Assembly: GCA_945862285.1 (NCBI GenBank)
Contig: CAMAYN010000010.1
Span: 1 to 41,030 of the forward strand
Direction: 5' to 3'
From: Akkermansia muciniphila
Lineage (GTDB): Bacteria; Verrucomicrobiota; Verrucomicrobiia; Verrucomicrobiales; Akkermansiaceae
DNA length: 41,030 bases
Numbering within the stretch: the first letter of the stretch is position 1; the number at the start of each line of letters is the position of its first letter. Under the pieces are notes generated by a model, which made no database searches, was not told where the DNA came from, and was given only the letters and a program-made list of their open reading frames with translations. The translations under genes and the position numbers were made by a program. Positions 8,822-15,422 of the stretch are shown here, piece after piece.

Positions 8822-9220
8822 AATCTTTTCATCTGAGCGTATTGCAGGTTTAGGTACTACGTCATGTCATACGACAATACGCATTGTAAGTTTTGACATT
8901 AGGATTTGTCATTGGACAATGAAATTATCAAGTTTTGATAGTATAGATCGTCTATTGACATTACATAATAACAGTTTATGAGATACGCTTTGTCTTTTGA
9001 CAATATAACTTGTAAATTCTGACAATAGACATTGTCAACTTACAAAGTCTTATGCAAGTTTTTACATTTGGCTTTGTCAACTTACAAAAGGCAATTCAAA
9101 TTTTACAAACAGCATTTATTAAACAACGAAGGTCATTTAAAATTTTCCCAATAGCATTTGTCAATCAACGGAAGGCAATCCGAGTTTTCCGAATGGCATA
9201 ACATTTTTGCCATTGCAATG
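8822..9220 (-). repeat. Array 1: degenerate tandem repeat with exact 21-nt period
   Basis: Eighteen consecutive 21-nt units tile 8822-9199 without indels, with a nineteenth, weaker unit to 9220. Read on the minus strand (toward gene 8056-8763), units share a core near TTGTCAAAA and end in ACAA, and many carry a dyad of the form TTGTCNNNNGACAA (for example TTGTCAAAAGACAA and TTGTCCAATGACAA). Some neighbouring units alternate as A/B pairs, giving a weak 42-nt period. Composition is much more AT-rich than the flanks. The reading frames contain stops, so it is not coding. It is unlike CRISPR: no long identical repeat and no separate spacer block. Confidence 0.85.
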
Positions 9221-9228
9221 GATAATCG

Positions 9229-9320
9229 TAGGGCCAAAGGCCCATTCCATATCAGCCTAGGCCAACGGCCTAGGAACAGAGCCCAAAAGAAAACCAAGGG
9301 CTGAAAGCTCGCCTCATCGG
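9229..9320. repeat. REP-like element, left of the transposase gene
   Basis: Holds GGGCCAAAGGCCC, CCTAGGCCAACGGCCTAGG and AGGGCTGAAAGCTCG in that order. The copy at 9979-10064 has the same modules in the same orientation, so the transposase gene lies between direct repeats about 750 bp apart. Confidence 0.8.
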
Positions 9321-9773
9321 TCAATCCCACACATAACGTTCATCATATTCAATCCCGTATTTGGTGAGAAACGCGCGGTATTCCTCCTGAAATGTCCGCG
9401 TCCGGTGATGCTCTTCTTGGCCGTCGATGTAATGACGCAACGCATCCAAATCCGACGGCCCGACGGAAAATGCCCCGTATCCACGTTGCCATGCAAAGGT
9501 CGCCAATGCGGGCGATTGATTTTTTAGCCATTTCGAGGATGAGGTTTTGAGTTCCTCCACCAATTTTGCCGTGGTCACCGTGCGAGCCAGACGGATGGCA
9601 AGATGCACATGATCGGCGACGCCGCCGACACGGGAGCATTCGCAATCCGCATTTCTCGCGACCGTGGCGAGGTAGGCGTGGAGTGCGGGTCGAACGGAAG
9701 CATCAAGAACGGGAGCGCGGTCTTTCGTGCTGAAAACGACGTGGACGAGGAGGAATGAAAGCGATTGTGGCAT
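9321..9773 (-). mobile_element. IS200/IS605-like Y1 transposase (RAYT-type)
   Basis: A 150-residue single-strand DNA transposase of the HUH superfamily. The HUH pair is in VADHVHLAIRL (His55-Val-His57), and the nucleophilic Tyr115 with its Gln partner is in RHYIDGQEEH (YxxxQ). Other family landmarks are HVVFSTKDRAPVL at the start and LVEELKTSSSKWLK in the middle. There is no tnpB gene. REP-like palindromes on both sides, plus more distant copies, suggest a REP-associated (RAYT) enzyme rather than a classic IS200, though this distinction is inference. The gene appears intact and probably active. Confidence 0.9.
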
Positions 9774-9827
9774 GGTGACGATAATGGGTCGGGCATTCAG
9801 CCCTCATGGTTTTTTTGGGCGATGGTT

Positions 9828-9928
9828 CCTGGGACCTTGCCCCAGGCTGGGATGAGGCTGGGCCTTTGGCCCTGAAATCCAGCGGGCCGTTGGCCAAGAA
9901 CAAATCCAGCGGGCCGTTGGCCAAGAAC
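9828..9928. repeat. GC-rich palindromes and a 27-nt perfect tandem duplication
   Basis: Upstream of the transposase gene, a 27-nt unit with the palindromic core GGCCGTTGGCC is repeated exactly twice (9875-9901 and 9902-9928). Just before it is GGGCCTTTGGCCC (9860s). These are partial REP modules. Confidence 0.8.
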
Positions 9929-9978
9929 AAAACATTGGCGCGGAAATCTGGCGAGTCAATGACGCAATGCCATTCTCG

Positions 9979-10064
9979 CGGGCCAAAGGCCCATTCCATC
10001 CCAGCCTAGGCCAACGGCCTAGGTTTCGGGCCACAATAACTATCGAGGGCTGAAAGCCCGATTC
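9979..10064. repeat. REP-like element, right of the transposase gene
   Basis: GGGCCAAAGGCCC, CCTAGGCCAACGGCCTAGG and AGGGCTGAAAGCCCG appear in the same order and orientation as at 9229-9320, forming the right-hand direct repeat around the RAYT gene. Confidence 0.8.
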
Positions 10065-10143
10065 ATCAATGCGCGTGTTCATGGCGTTTCCGGTTCTCCC
10101 AGATGTGAGCGAGTGTGGCTTGGGTCATTTCTCGAAGGAGTGG

Positions 10144-10224
10144 TCAGTTCGTGGACGATCCGTAGTCTCCCAGCTCTTTCGGGATCCGGGCTTGGACGGT
10201 TTTGTGTTCGGTTGGCGAGGGCAT
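10144..10224 (-). pseudogene. hsdR: Remnant of type I restriction subunit hsdR (N-terminus only)
   Basis: Starting at ATG 10224, the frame reads MPSPTEHKTVQARI, the highly conserved start of many HsdR subunits, then switches to unrelated sequence and stops after 26 residues. A second short stretch (10070-10128, MTQATLAHIWENRKRHE) is also truncated. HsdR is normally about 1,000 residues, so almost the whole gene has been deleted up to the REP element. It follows the nuclease gene by 14 bp, so the RT-nuclease cassette sits between hsdS and hsdR relics. Confidence 0.6.
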
Positions 10225-10238
10225 TCTAAAGTATTTGT

Positions 10239-10985
10239 TTAAGAGGGCCGCTGAATCACCTCAAAATTCATAAGAAAATCCCCAATCTGGTGGAACAGTT
10301 CCGCAGAATTCTTCCCTGAAGCTTTACGAGCAAGTTCTTCGACGCCAAACCTAAAGGCAATGCCTCGACGGGGATTAACGATACATACGTCATCTATGAT
10401 GATCTCACGCGATTGGTAATTAAGCGCGCAATAGCTCAGAACCTGCCGTATATCGACACTTCGAAGATTTCTATCGACACACTTAACCTCATATAAAGTC
10501 GCGCTTTGAAATAAATCACCATAGCAAGAATCTAAAATGCCACATCCTTTGAATCTAGGTTGAATAGAGATATCTCCATCTTCCTCATTATCAAAAAAAT
10601 CTTCCAGCCGAAAGGCGATTTCAAACGCATCTTTCAAACTTTCAAGCGGCACCAACTTCTTCTTGGTGTCGCGCCCCCGAAGAACTCGGATTCTATCTAA
10701 TGCACTCTGACGAATTTTTTCGATCAAATCTGCGTCCTTGGCGATTGAAGTGACGGACTTCTTACTTTGACATGCCGCAGCGAAAATCCCAAATCCTGTG
10801 TCCGCCACTAAATCGTTGTTGGCGGTTTCCTCGGTTGCTTCAAGTGGTTTCACTACAAACCCGTTTGACGTGGGCATGGGAAATCCTCCGACGTTCATTT
10901 GAGCTACGAGTTGCGGAGTCAAGAACGGCAAACACTGATTCCAGAATCCTGAAAACTGCTCTGAAAATTCTTTTTCTGAAATCAT
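10239..10985 (-). CDS. PD-(D/E)XK-like nuclease, partner of the reverse transcriptase
   Basis: A 248-residue protein. The C-terminal half has a restriction-like nuclease pattern: Asp152/Asp157 in GILDSCYGDLFQ, then LYEVKCVD (Glu166-x-Lys168), followed by a helix with Gln181 in VDIRQVLSYCALNY. This is the usual D...ExK...Q order. The N-terminal ~110 residues are helical and unassigned. The start codon overlaps the RT stop by 4 nt (ATGA), implying coupled translation and linked function. The likely role is the DNA- or RNA-cutting effector of a defence cassette, inferred from context. I could not match it to a named family, so the nuclease call rests on the motif pattern. Confidence 0.65.
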   Translation of the reverse strand: MISEKEFSEQFSGFWNQCLPFLTPQLVAQMNVGGFPMPTSNGFVVKPLEATEETANNDLVADTGFGIFAAACQSKKSVTSIAKDADLIEKIRQSALDRIRVLRGRDTKKKLVPLESLKDAFEIAFRLEDFFDNEEDGDISIQPRFKGCGILDSCYGDLFQSATLYEVKCVDRNLRSVDIRQVLSYCALNYQSREIIIDDVCIVNPRRGIAFRFGVEELARKASGKNSAELFHQIGDFLMNFEVIQRPS

Positions 10986-12724
10986 AGTGGAACGTTTGGG
11001 TTAGTATTCTTTCGATTGCCGAACCAGTCGCGAACCAATCGTTCGAGAGGATCAAATGATTCCCTGTTGTGAGTTCTCCAGTGCTTCCCTTCGTCGGTGA
11101 GAATGTAGGATCCAACTATAAATGCCCTCCGCTCCCATTTAGAGAGCGCCGAGAAACTCTTTTTTAGGTCAGTCAATGAGTGATTATGCTGCCAACCTCC
11201 CCAAGCTATTATAATTTCCCGTCGGACAAGCGGACTAGTGCTCTTTCGAAAGATTTGGACAAAAAGTGTTTCGGTTTTTTGGGTGCACCGCTGCCGCAAC
11301 ACCTGAATTGCGTAAGCCAAATTTAGATCGACTTGGATAATGTGACTTTCTGCCTTCACAAGAGCAGTCAGTCCAGAATCAATCACACTTTGCGTCCCCT
11401 CGCCGAGTTCTGAATAGAGGCCTCGCAGCACTGTCATCAGACGCGGAAAGACAGGCGCTAATGTGTGCAGGTTCTCTATCTGAAGAAGTGATTCGATGAT
11501 GTCCTTTTGTGCTTCAGGCTCCAAAACACGGATTACTGAGATCGCCTGTTTCGTAACGATAGGATCGATCCGAGTTTTCTCCAACTCACGCCCGAGGATT
11601 CCCGCCACGTCCACTTTCGATACCTGCTCTTTTAAATTCTCATAGTCGTCAACACGAGTATCAGAATATGGATCAAAATGAACTGAAAGCTTAAGCAATT
11701 TGTCCTCCTCGGACAAATTCTCTTCGTCGATCTGCTCGGCTTTGACGAGCAATTTTGTTTCATCAAGGAATTCCTTCGATGTCAGGATTCGCGTTTTAGC
11801 CTTCTGAAGGGAGAGCCCCTCATTGAATAGTTTCTCCGAAAGAAAAATAAGACGTTGATAAGCCTCTTCCTTCGAAGAGCAGAAGATCCGGTAGTCATCG
11901 ACGAACCGACAAAAACGAATACCTTCGCCTCTCAAGAGCTTATCGACACTATTAAGGGAAAGCTCAGCAAGCAGTCTTGAGGCAGGGCCACCCACCGGCA
12001 AACCGTAGGACACAGTTCCAGAGAAGGTCTTCAACACATCCACAATCCGCTTGACGGTATCGTTTTTCGTATTGAGCCACTTCAATGCATTTTCAATCCG
12101 ATGATGATAGATTCTCGAATAGAAATCAGAAATATCGCATACAAGAACAAACGGGAAATCAGCCGCCGCCTCTTGAGATTTCTCCATAAATGCTCGCCAA
12201 TTCACGTTGGCGTCAAATATTCCACCGTCGCTCGTTGGTGTGATAAAGCGGTAAGAAAATACAGAATTTTCTGAGACTGGAATTCGGGCAGCCTCAATGG
12301 CCGGCCCCATGTCGATGACTAGGCTCAAATAATACGCATTCCACAGCGGATCAATTTGAGTGGCCCACCGGTATCCGGTATAGCCTACTGGAGCGAGAGT
12401 ATTGATATTCTCAGGAGCATTCGTTGCAAGCTGAGCGTCAAAATCTGCGTGAAGCCATTCAAGCACCCCATGAAGAAGTCCTGGCTGATCATGGAATATG
12501 TATCGTTCAAACGAATATGGAAAAATATCCGTGTCGCCGTAGGTTTCTATATTCTTGATCGCCGCTTTGATCGAAGGCGCGAGCTTCGATGGCGGAGCGC
12601 TTGGTGTCGCCCCCGCGTCTTTCTTCCCTGCACCTTTTTTAGCGGGTTGCTTCGCTGCGACCGCATGAGTTGCGGGCACTTTCTTTGCAGATTTTTTGGC
12701 GGTCTTTTTGGAAGTGTCACTCAT
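10982..12724 (-). CDS. Reverse transcriptase of the defence/abortive-infection (UG/Abi-like) type
   Basis: A 580-residue RNA-directed DNA polymerase. RT motifs: LVCDISDFYSRI (Asp197), SYGLPVGGPASRLLAEL (about 239-255) and CRFVDDYRIF (Asp276/Asp277, FVDD variant). The N-terminal core starts near residue 50 with NIETYGDTDIFPYSFE. No group II intron maturase (X/En) domain or retron-like VTG motif is seen. Residues ~330-580 form a long alpha-solenoid-like extension (QVDLNLAYAIQVLRQR, SPLVRREIIIAWGGW, LSKWERRAFIVGSYIL), typical of Abi/DRT-type RTs. Residues 1-46 are an unusual Lys/Ala-rich histone-H1-like tail (KKTAKKSAKK). The gene begins 22 bp after the hsdS relic and overlaps the nuclease gene. 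The RT call is certain; the antiphage role is inferred. Confidence 0.92.
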   Translation of the reverse strand: MSDTSKKTAKKSAKKVPATHAVAAKQPAKKGAGKKDAGATPSAPPSKLAPSIKAAIKNIETYGDTDIFPYSFERYIFHDQPGLLHGVLEWLHADFDAQLATNAPENINTLAPVGYTGYRWATQIDPLWNAYYLSLVIDMGPAIEAARIPVSENSVFSYRFITPTSDGGIFDANVNWRAFMEKSQEAAADFPFVLVCDISDFYSRIYHHRIENALKWLNTKNDTVKRIVDVLKTFSGTVSYGLPVGGPASRLLAELSLNSVDKLLRGEGIRFCRFVDDYRIFCSSKEEAYQRLIFLSEKLFNEGLSLQKAKTRILTSKEFLDETKLLVKAEQIDEENLSEEDKLLKLSVHFDPYSDTRVDDYENLKEQVSKVDVAGILGRELEKTRIDPIVTKQAISVIRVLEPEAQKDIIESLLQIENLHTLAPVFPRLMTVLRGLYSELGEGTQSVIDSGLTALVKAESHIIQVDLNLAYAIQVLRQRCTQKTETLFVQIFRKSTSPLVRREIIIAWGGWQHNHSLTDLKKSFSALSKWERRAFIVGSYILTDEGKHWRTHNRESFDPLERLVRDWFGNRKNTNPNVPL

Positions 12725-12746
12725 AGGAGATTTTGGGCTTTTGATT

Positions 12747-13130
12747 TTAGAAATTTGCTCGTGTCTTCGCGGTCATCAGATCATGGAGAAGGACGCGGAA
12801 GAGTTCTTGGAGTGCTGGGGCCTTACGCTCTGTGACAACAATTTTCTGATCAAGGGATTTGAAGCACGCTGCGATTTTATTCTGCTCTTGCTTGTCTTGG
12901 AGAACGATCTTGAGCTTTTTCATTGGCAGCTTTGCCAGTTTTGACTGAGAGAGATTCGGAATCGTTGTGACGTTGCCACGTCCAAAATAGTGCTTGGCGA
13001 TATCGAAGGCATACCAGAACCAGTTAAGGACAAAGTGGCGGGATGAGTCGCCAGCCATTTCGTAAGTATGGGAGTTCATGGCAAGAACGGTGGAGTGGCG
13101 AAGGATATGCATTTGCAGAAGAAAGGCAGA
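12747..13130 (-). pseudogene. hsdS: Remnant of type I specificity subunit hsdS (C-terminal part)
   Basis: The frame is open from just after a stop at 13131-13133; the first ATG is at 13112. It encodes the end of a target-recognition domain (HYFGRGNVTTIPNLSQSKLA, KLPMKKLKI) and the second coiled-coil spacer (QDKQEQNKIAACFKSLDQKI, LQELFRVLLHDLMTAKTR). Complete HsdS has about 400 residues with two recognition domains; only about 125 remain. No hsdM is present upstream: the paralogue B gene occupies that place. The relic probably still provides the transcription context for the RT gene 22 bp downstream. Confidence 0.82.
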
Positions 13131-13243
13131 CTACTCTGCGAGCTTGGGGAGTCAATACTATTGAGCACAGATTTTGCAGTCGGAAAGGAGTTGGGGGGAG
13201 GACAAGTGGTTACGTGACGGCGGATGAGGTGGCTTTTTTTGGT

Positions 13244-13951
13244 TTAACCCACGGGCGGCGGAGTTACGTCATCCTCATTGGTGCGGGTGGGGTCCTCGAG
13301 GAGGGCTTGGTTGAAGTAATCTTTGGCGCGTTCAGGCTGTCCGAGGTGGTGGATGGCGATGGTGAGGATGTTTTTGCCTAGCTGCATTTCTAGGACGTTG
13401 CGGGCGGCGGCGAGGGCGGCGCGGATTTGGGCGAGATCGCCTTTGGCTTCCACTTGGCCGTCGCGGGCGGTGGCAAAACTGGTTTTGAGGGCGTTGAACT
13501 CGGCAAGCAGTTCGGGACCGAGGGTGGCTTGATATTTCGCGGCGGCGGTGATGAAGCGGTCGAGCACGCCGGGAAGCTGGCCGAGGCGCGCTTGGTTGTA
13601 ATCTTTGAGGCCTTGGGGGTAGAACTCGGCGTATTCGGCACTGCCTTTGGGGAATTTGTCGCGCACGCGGCCTTCGCGTTGGCGGACGGTGGTGCGAAAG
13701 AGTTGCAGCACCTCGTCTTTGGTGATGGTACCGCCAATTTGTGCGGCGAGGTACGTTGTGCGCGCGGCGAGTTTTTCATCGAAGGCATCAAACGCAGTTT
13801 CCGTGGGGGCGAGAAGCGCGGTGAGGTCGGCAGGCAACGCAGGCAGCGCCTTGAGCTTGCCGATGTGATCTTCCGCGAATTGGCGGAGTTCTTCCGCACT
13901 GATTTGAGGGTTGGCCAAATGGTTTTCAAAGAAGCGTGTAATTGTGATCAT
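13244..13951 (-). CDS. Uncharacterised alpha-helical protein, paralogue B
   Basis: A 235-residue duplicate of the protein at 8056-8763, same strand and length. Shared landmarks are ISAEELRQFAEDHIGKL, TITKDEVLQLFRTTVRQREG, KFPKGSAEYAEF, ARLGQLPGVLDRFITAA and EAKGDLAQIRA. Differences cluster in the first 15 and last 15 residues. Unlike copy A, there is no 21-nt array upstream: the 140 bp up to the acetate kinase relic show no such period, although the first ~50 bp upstream still align with copy A. The antisense frame over 13427-14002 is open only because of GC-rich codon use. Function is unknown. Confidence 0.82.
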   Translation of the reverse strand: MITITRFFENHLANPQISAEELRQFAEDHIGKLKALPALPADLTALLAPTETAFDAFDEKLAARTTYLAAQIGGTITKDEVLQLFRTTVRQREGRVRDKFPKGSAEYAEFYPQGLKDYNQARLGQLPGVLDRFITAAAKYQATLGPELLAEFNALKTSFATARDGQVEAKGDLAQIRAALAAARNVLEMQLGKNILTIAIHHLGQPERAKDYFNQALLEDPTRTNEDDVTPPPVG

Positions 13952-14095
13952 GGTGAGCGTGTACTATCAGAAACGCGGGGGGCAGGACAAGCGGAAATCT
14001 GATCAAGCTGGTTTTTTTTCGGGTCAAATGATGGATGGCATATCGACTCGTGAAGAAACGGGCTTTCTTGTAGCAATCCGACCTGCAAAATGTAG

Positions 14096-14587
14096 GGCAA
14101 TACCCCATGGCATCGCGTCAGCAAGGCCGCTATGGTAGAAGGTATCGACAAACTGAATCCGGGATTGCTTTCCTTTCTGTCACGCCACGAGCAGATGACT
14201 CCGGCACAATTTGACCGAATGGTGAATCAGGAATCCGGTCTGCTAGGCATTTCCGAAACCAGCTCGGACATGCGCGATTTACTCGCTCGGGAAGCGGTTG
14301 AACTGTTTTGCTATCAGACGAAAAAATAGATCGATTCCTTCGCCGCCGCTCTTGGCGGATTGGACACCTTGGTTTTCACTGGAGGAATTGGCGAGGGTTC
14401 GCCGCAGATCCGCGAGCGAATTTGCCGAGGATTGGAATTCCTTGGAGTGTACAACGATCACGACCTGAACGCTGCGAATCAGCCTCTCATTTCTGCCAAC
14501 CTAGGTCGCGTTCGCGTTCGGGTTATCCCGACCGATGAAGAACTCATCATCGCACGTTCTGTCATGAGTTGTCTCACGATGGTTTGA
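14096..14587 (+). pseudogene. ackA: Acetate kinase relic with in-frame amber codon
   Basis: The C-terminal half of an acetate kinase. LNPGLLSFLSRHEQMTPAQF and NQESGLLGISETSSDMRDLL lead to ELFCYQTKK, then TAG at 14327-14329. The same frame continues directly with FAAALGGLDTLVFTGGIGEG, RICRGLEFLGVYND and VRVIPTDEELIIARSV to TGA 14587. The TAG replaces what is usually an aromatic or hydrophobic residue (KKW/F-I-G-x-F). About eight residues are also missing before ELFCYQ compared with the family. The N-terminal ~200 residues, including the phosphate-binding part, are absent; upstream sequence diverges near a stop at 14093. Clearly non-functional. Confidence 0.85.
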
Positions 14588-14661
14588 ATCCTACTAAATT
14601 GCAATCTGTGTTCGTGGACGCAGTTTATGTGGCGGAGTTCTGGTGCTTGAGATAGAGAGAT

Positions 14662-15405
14662 TTATTTCATCCAGCTTTGCCAAAGCACGAAGGTGCCGGT
14701 GACTATCACCATGACTGCAAATGCTTGGCGGAGCCGTGCGACAGGCAGCTGCTTGGCGAAGCCGGAGCCGACGATGACTCCTGCTGCGGCGATGCCTGCG
14801 AAAGAGAAGGCCATGGTCCATCGAGGGGGAGCTTCCCCGTAGTGACTAAGAAATCCTGCGGCGGAATTGAATGAGATGACGGCGAGCGAGGTGCCGGTCG
14901 CCACGCGCAATGGCAACTTCGCAAATTTCACCAGCGCGGGCATCAGCAGGAAACCACCGCCGACGCCGATAAAACCGGTGAGCACGCCGACACCGAGCCC
15001 AGCTAACAGGCAACGGGCCGGACGGCATTCCGCTTTGATAGAAGGCTCGATCTTCGAGTCCCTGAGCATGTTGATGGCGACGACTAACATGAGCACCGCG
15101 AAGATCATCATCAGCACCCGCCCGGAAACCAGCGGCGTAAGTTGGGTGCCGCCCGCTGCGCCGACCATGCCGGAAAGGGCAAACATCAGTCCGGCCTTGA
15201 TATGGATTTCACCCGCGCGAAGGCGTTGCATGGCACCGACCAGTGCCGCTGCTCCGACGACGAAGAGACTCAGTCCCACAGCATCTTTCGGCGGCAGGCC
15301 GGCCAGATAGACCAGCACTGGCAGTGTGATGATGCTGCCGCCCGCACCGGTTAGACCGAGGGAAAGACCGATGAGCGCGGCTCCTAGCAGGGCGAGGGTG
15401 TTCAT
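14662..15405 (-). CDS. TauE/SafE-family sulfite exporter
   Basis: A 247-residue integral membrane protein with about eight hydrophobic helices arranged as two repeats. Each repeat opens with the family's Gly-rich motif: LSLGLTGAGGSIITLPVLVY near the N-terminus and GVLTGFIGVGGGFLLMPALV in the middle. TauE/SafE proteins move sulfur-containing anions such as sulfite, sulfoacetate or thiosulfate. The gene is last in a three-gene minus-strand set, 17 bp after the MBL-rhodanese gene, so it probably exports the sulfite made by persulfide oxidation. Substrate is inferred from neighbours. Confidence 0.9.
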   Translation of the reverse strand: MNTLALLGAALIGLSLGLTGAGGSIITLPVLVYLAGLPPKDAVGLSLFVVGAAALVGAMQRLRAGEIHIKAGLMFALSGMVGAAGGTQLTPLVSGRVLMMIFAVLMLVVAINMLRDSKIEPSIKAECRPARCLLAGLGVGVLTGFIGVGGGFLLMPALVKFAKLPLRVATGTSLAVISFNSAAGFLSHYGEAPPRWTMAFSFAGIAAAGVIVGSGFAKQLPVARLRQAFAVMVIVTGTFVLWQSWMK

Positions 15406-15422
15406 GGGTGTGGCGCGAGGAT

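Noticed and set aside
8822-9220. CRISPR array
   Set aside because: Units are 21 nt in total with no long identical repeat, and no cas genes are nearby.
10982-12724. Retron or diversity-generating retroelement
   Set aside because: No msr/msd-like structured RNA, template/variable repeat pair or accessory Avd gene is seen, and the C-terminus is a solenoid as in Abi-like RTs.
10982-12724. Group II intron maturase
   Set aside because: No maturase or HNH endonuclease domain and no intron domain V/VI hairpin nearby.
13427-14002. Plus-strand 191-codon frame opposite paralogue B, and 8119-8751 opposite paralogue A
   Set aside because: Both mirror the coding strand of clearly conserved duplicated genes and have no independent support.
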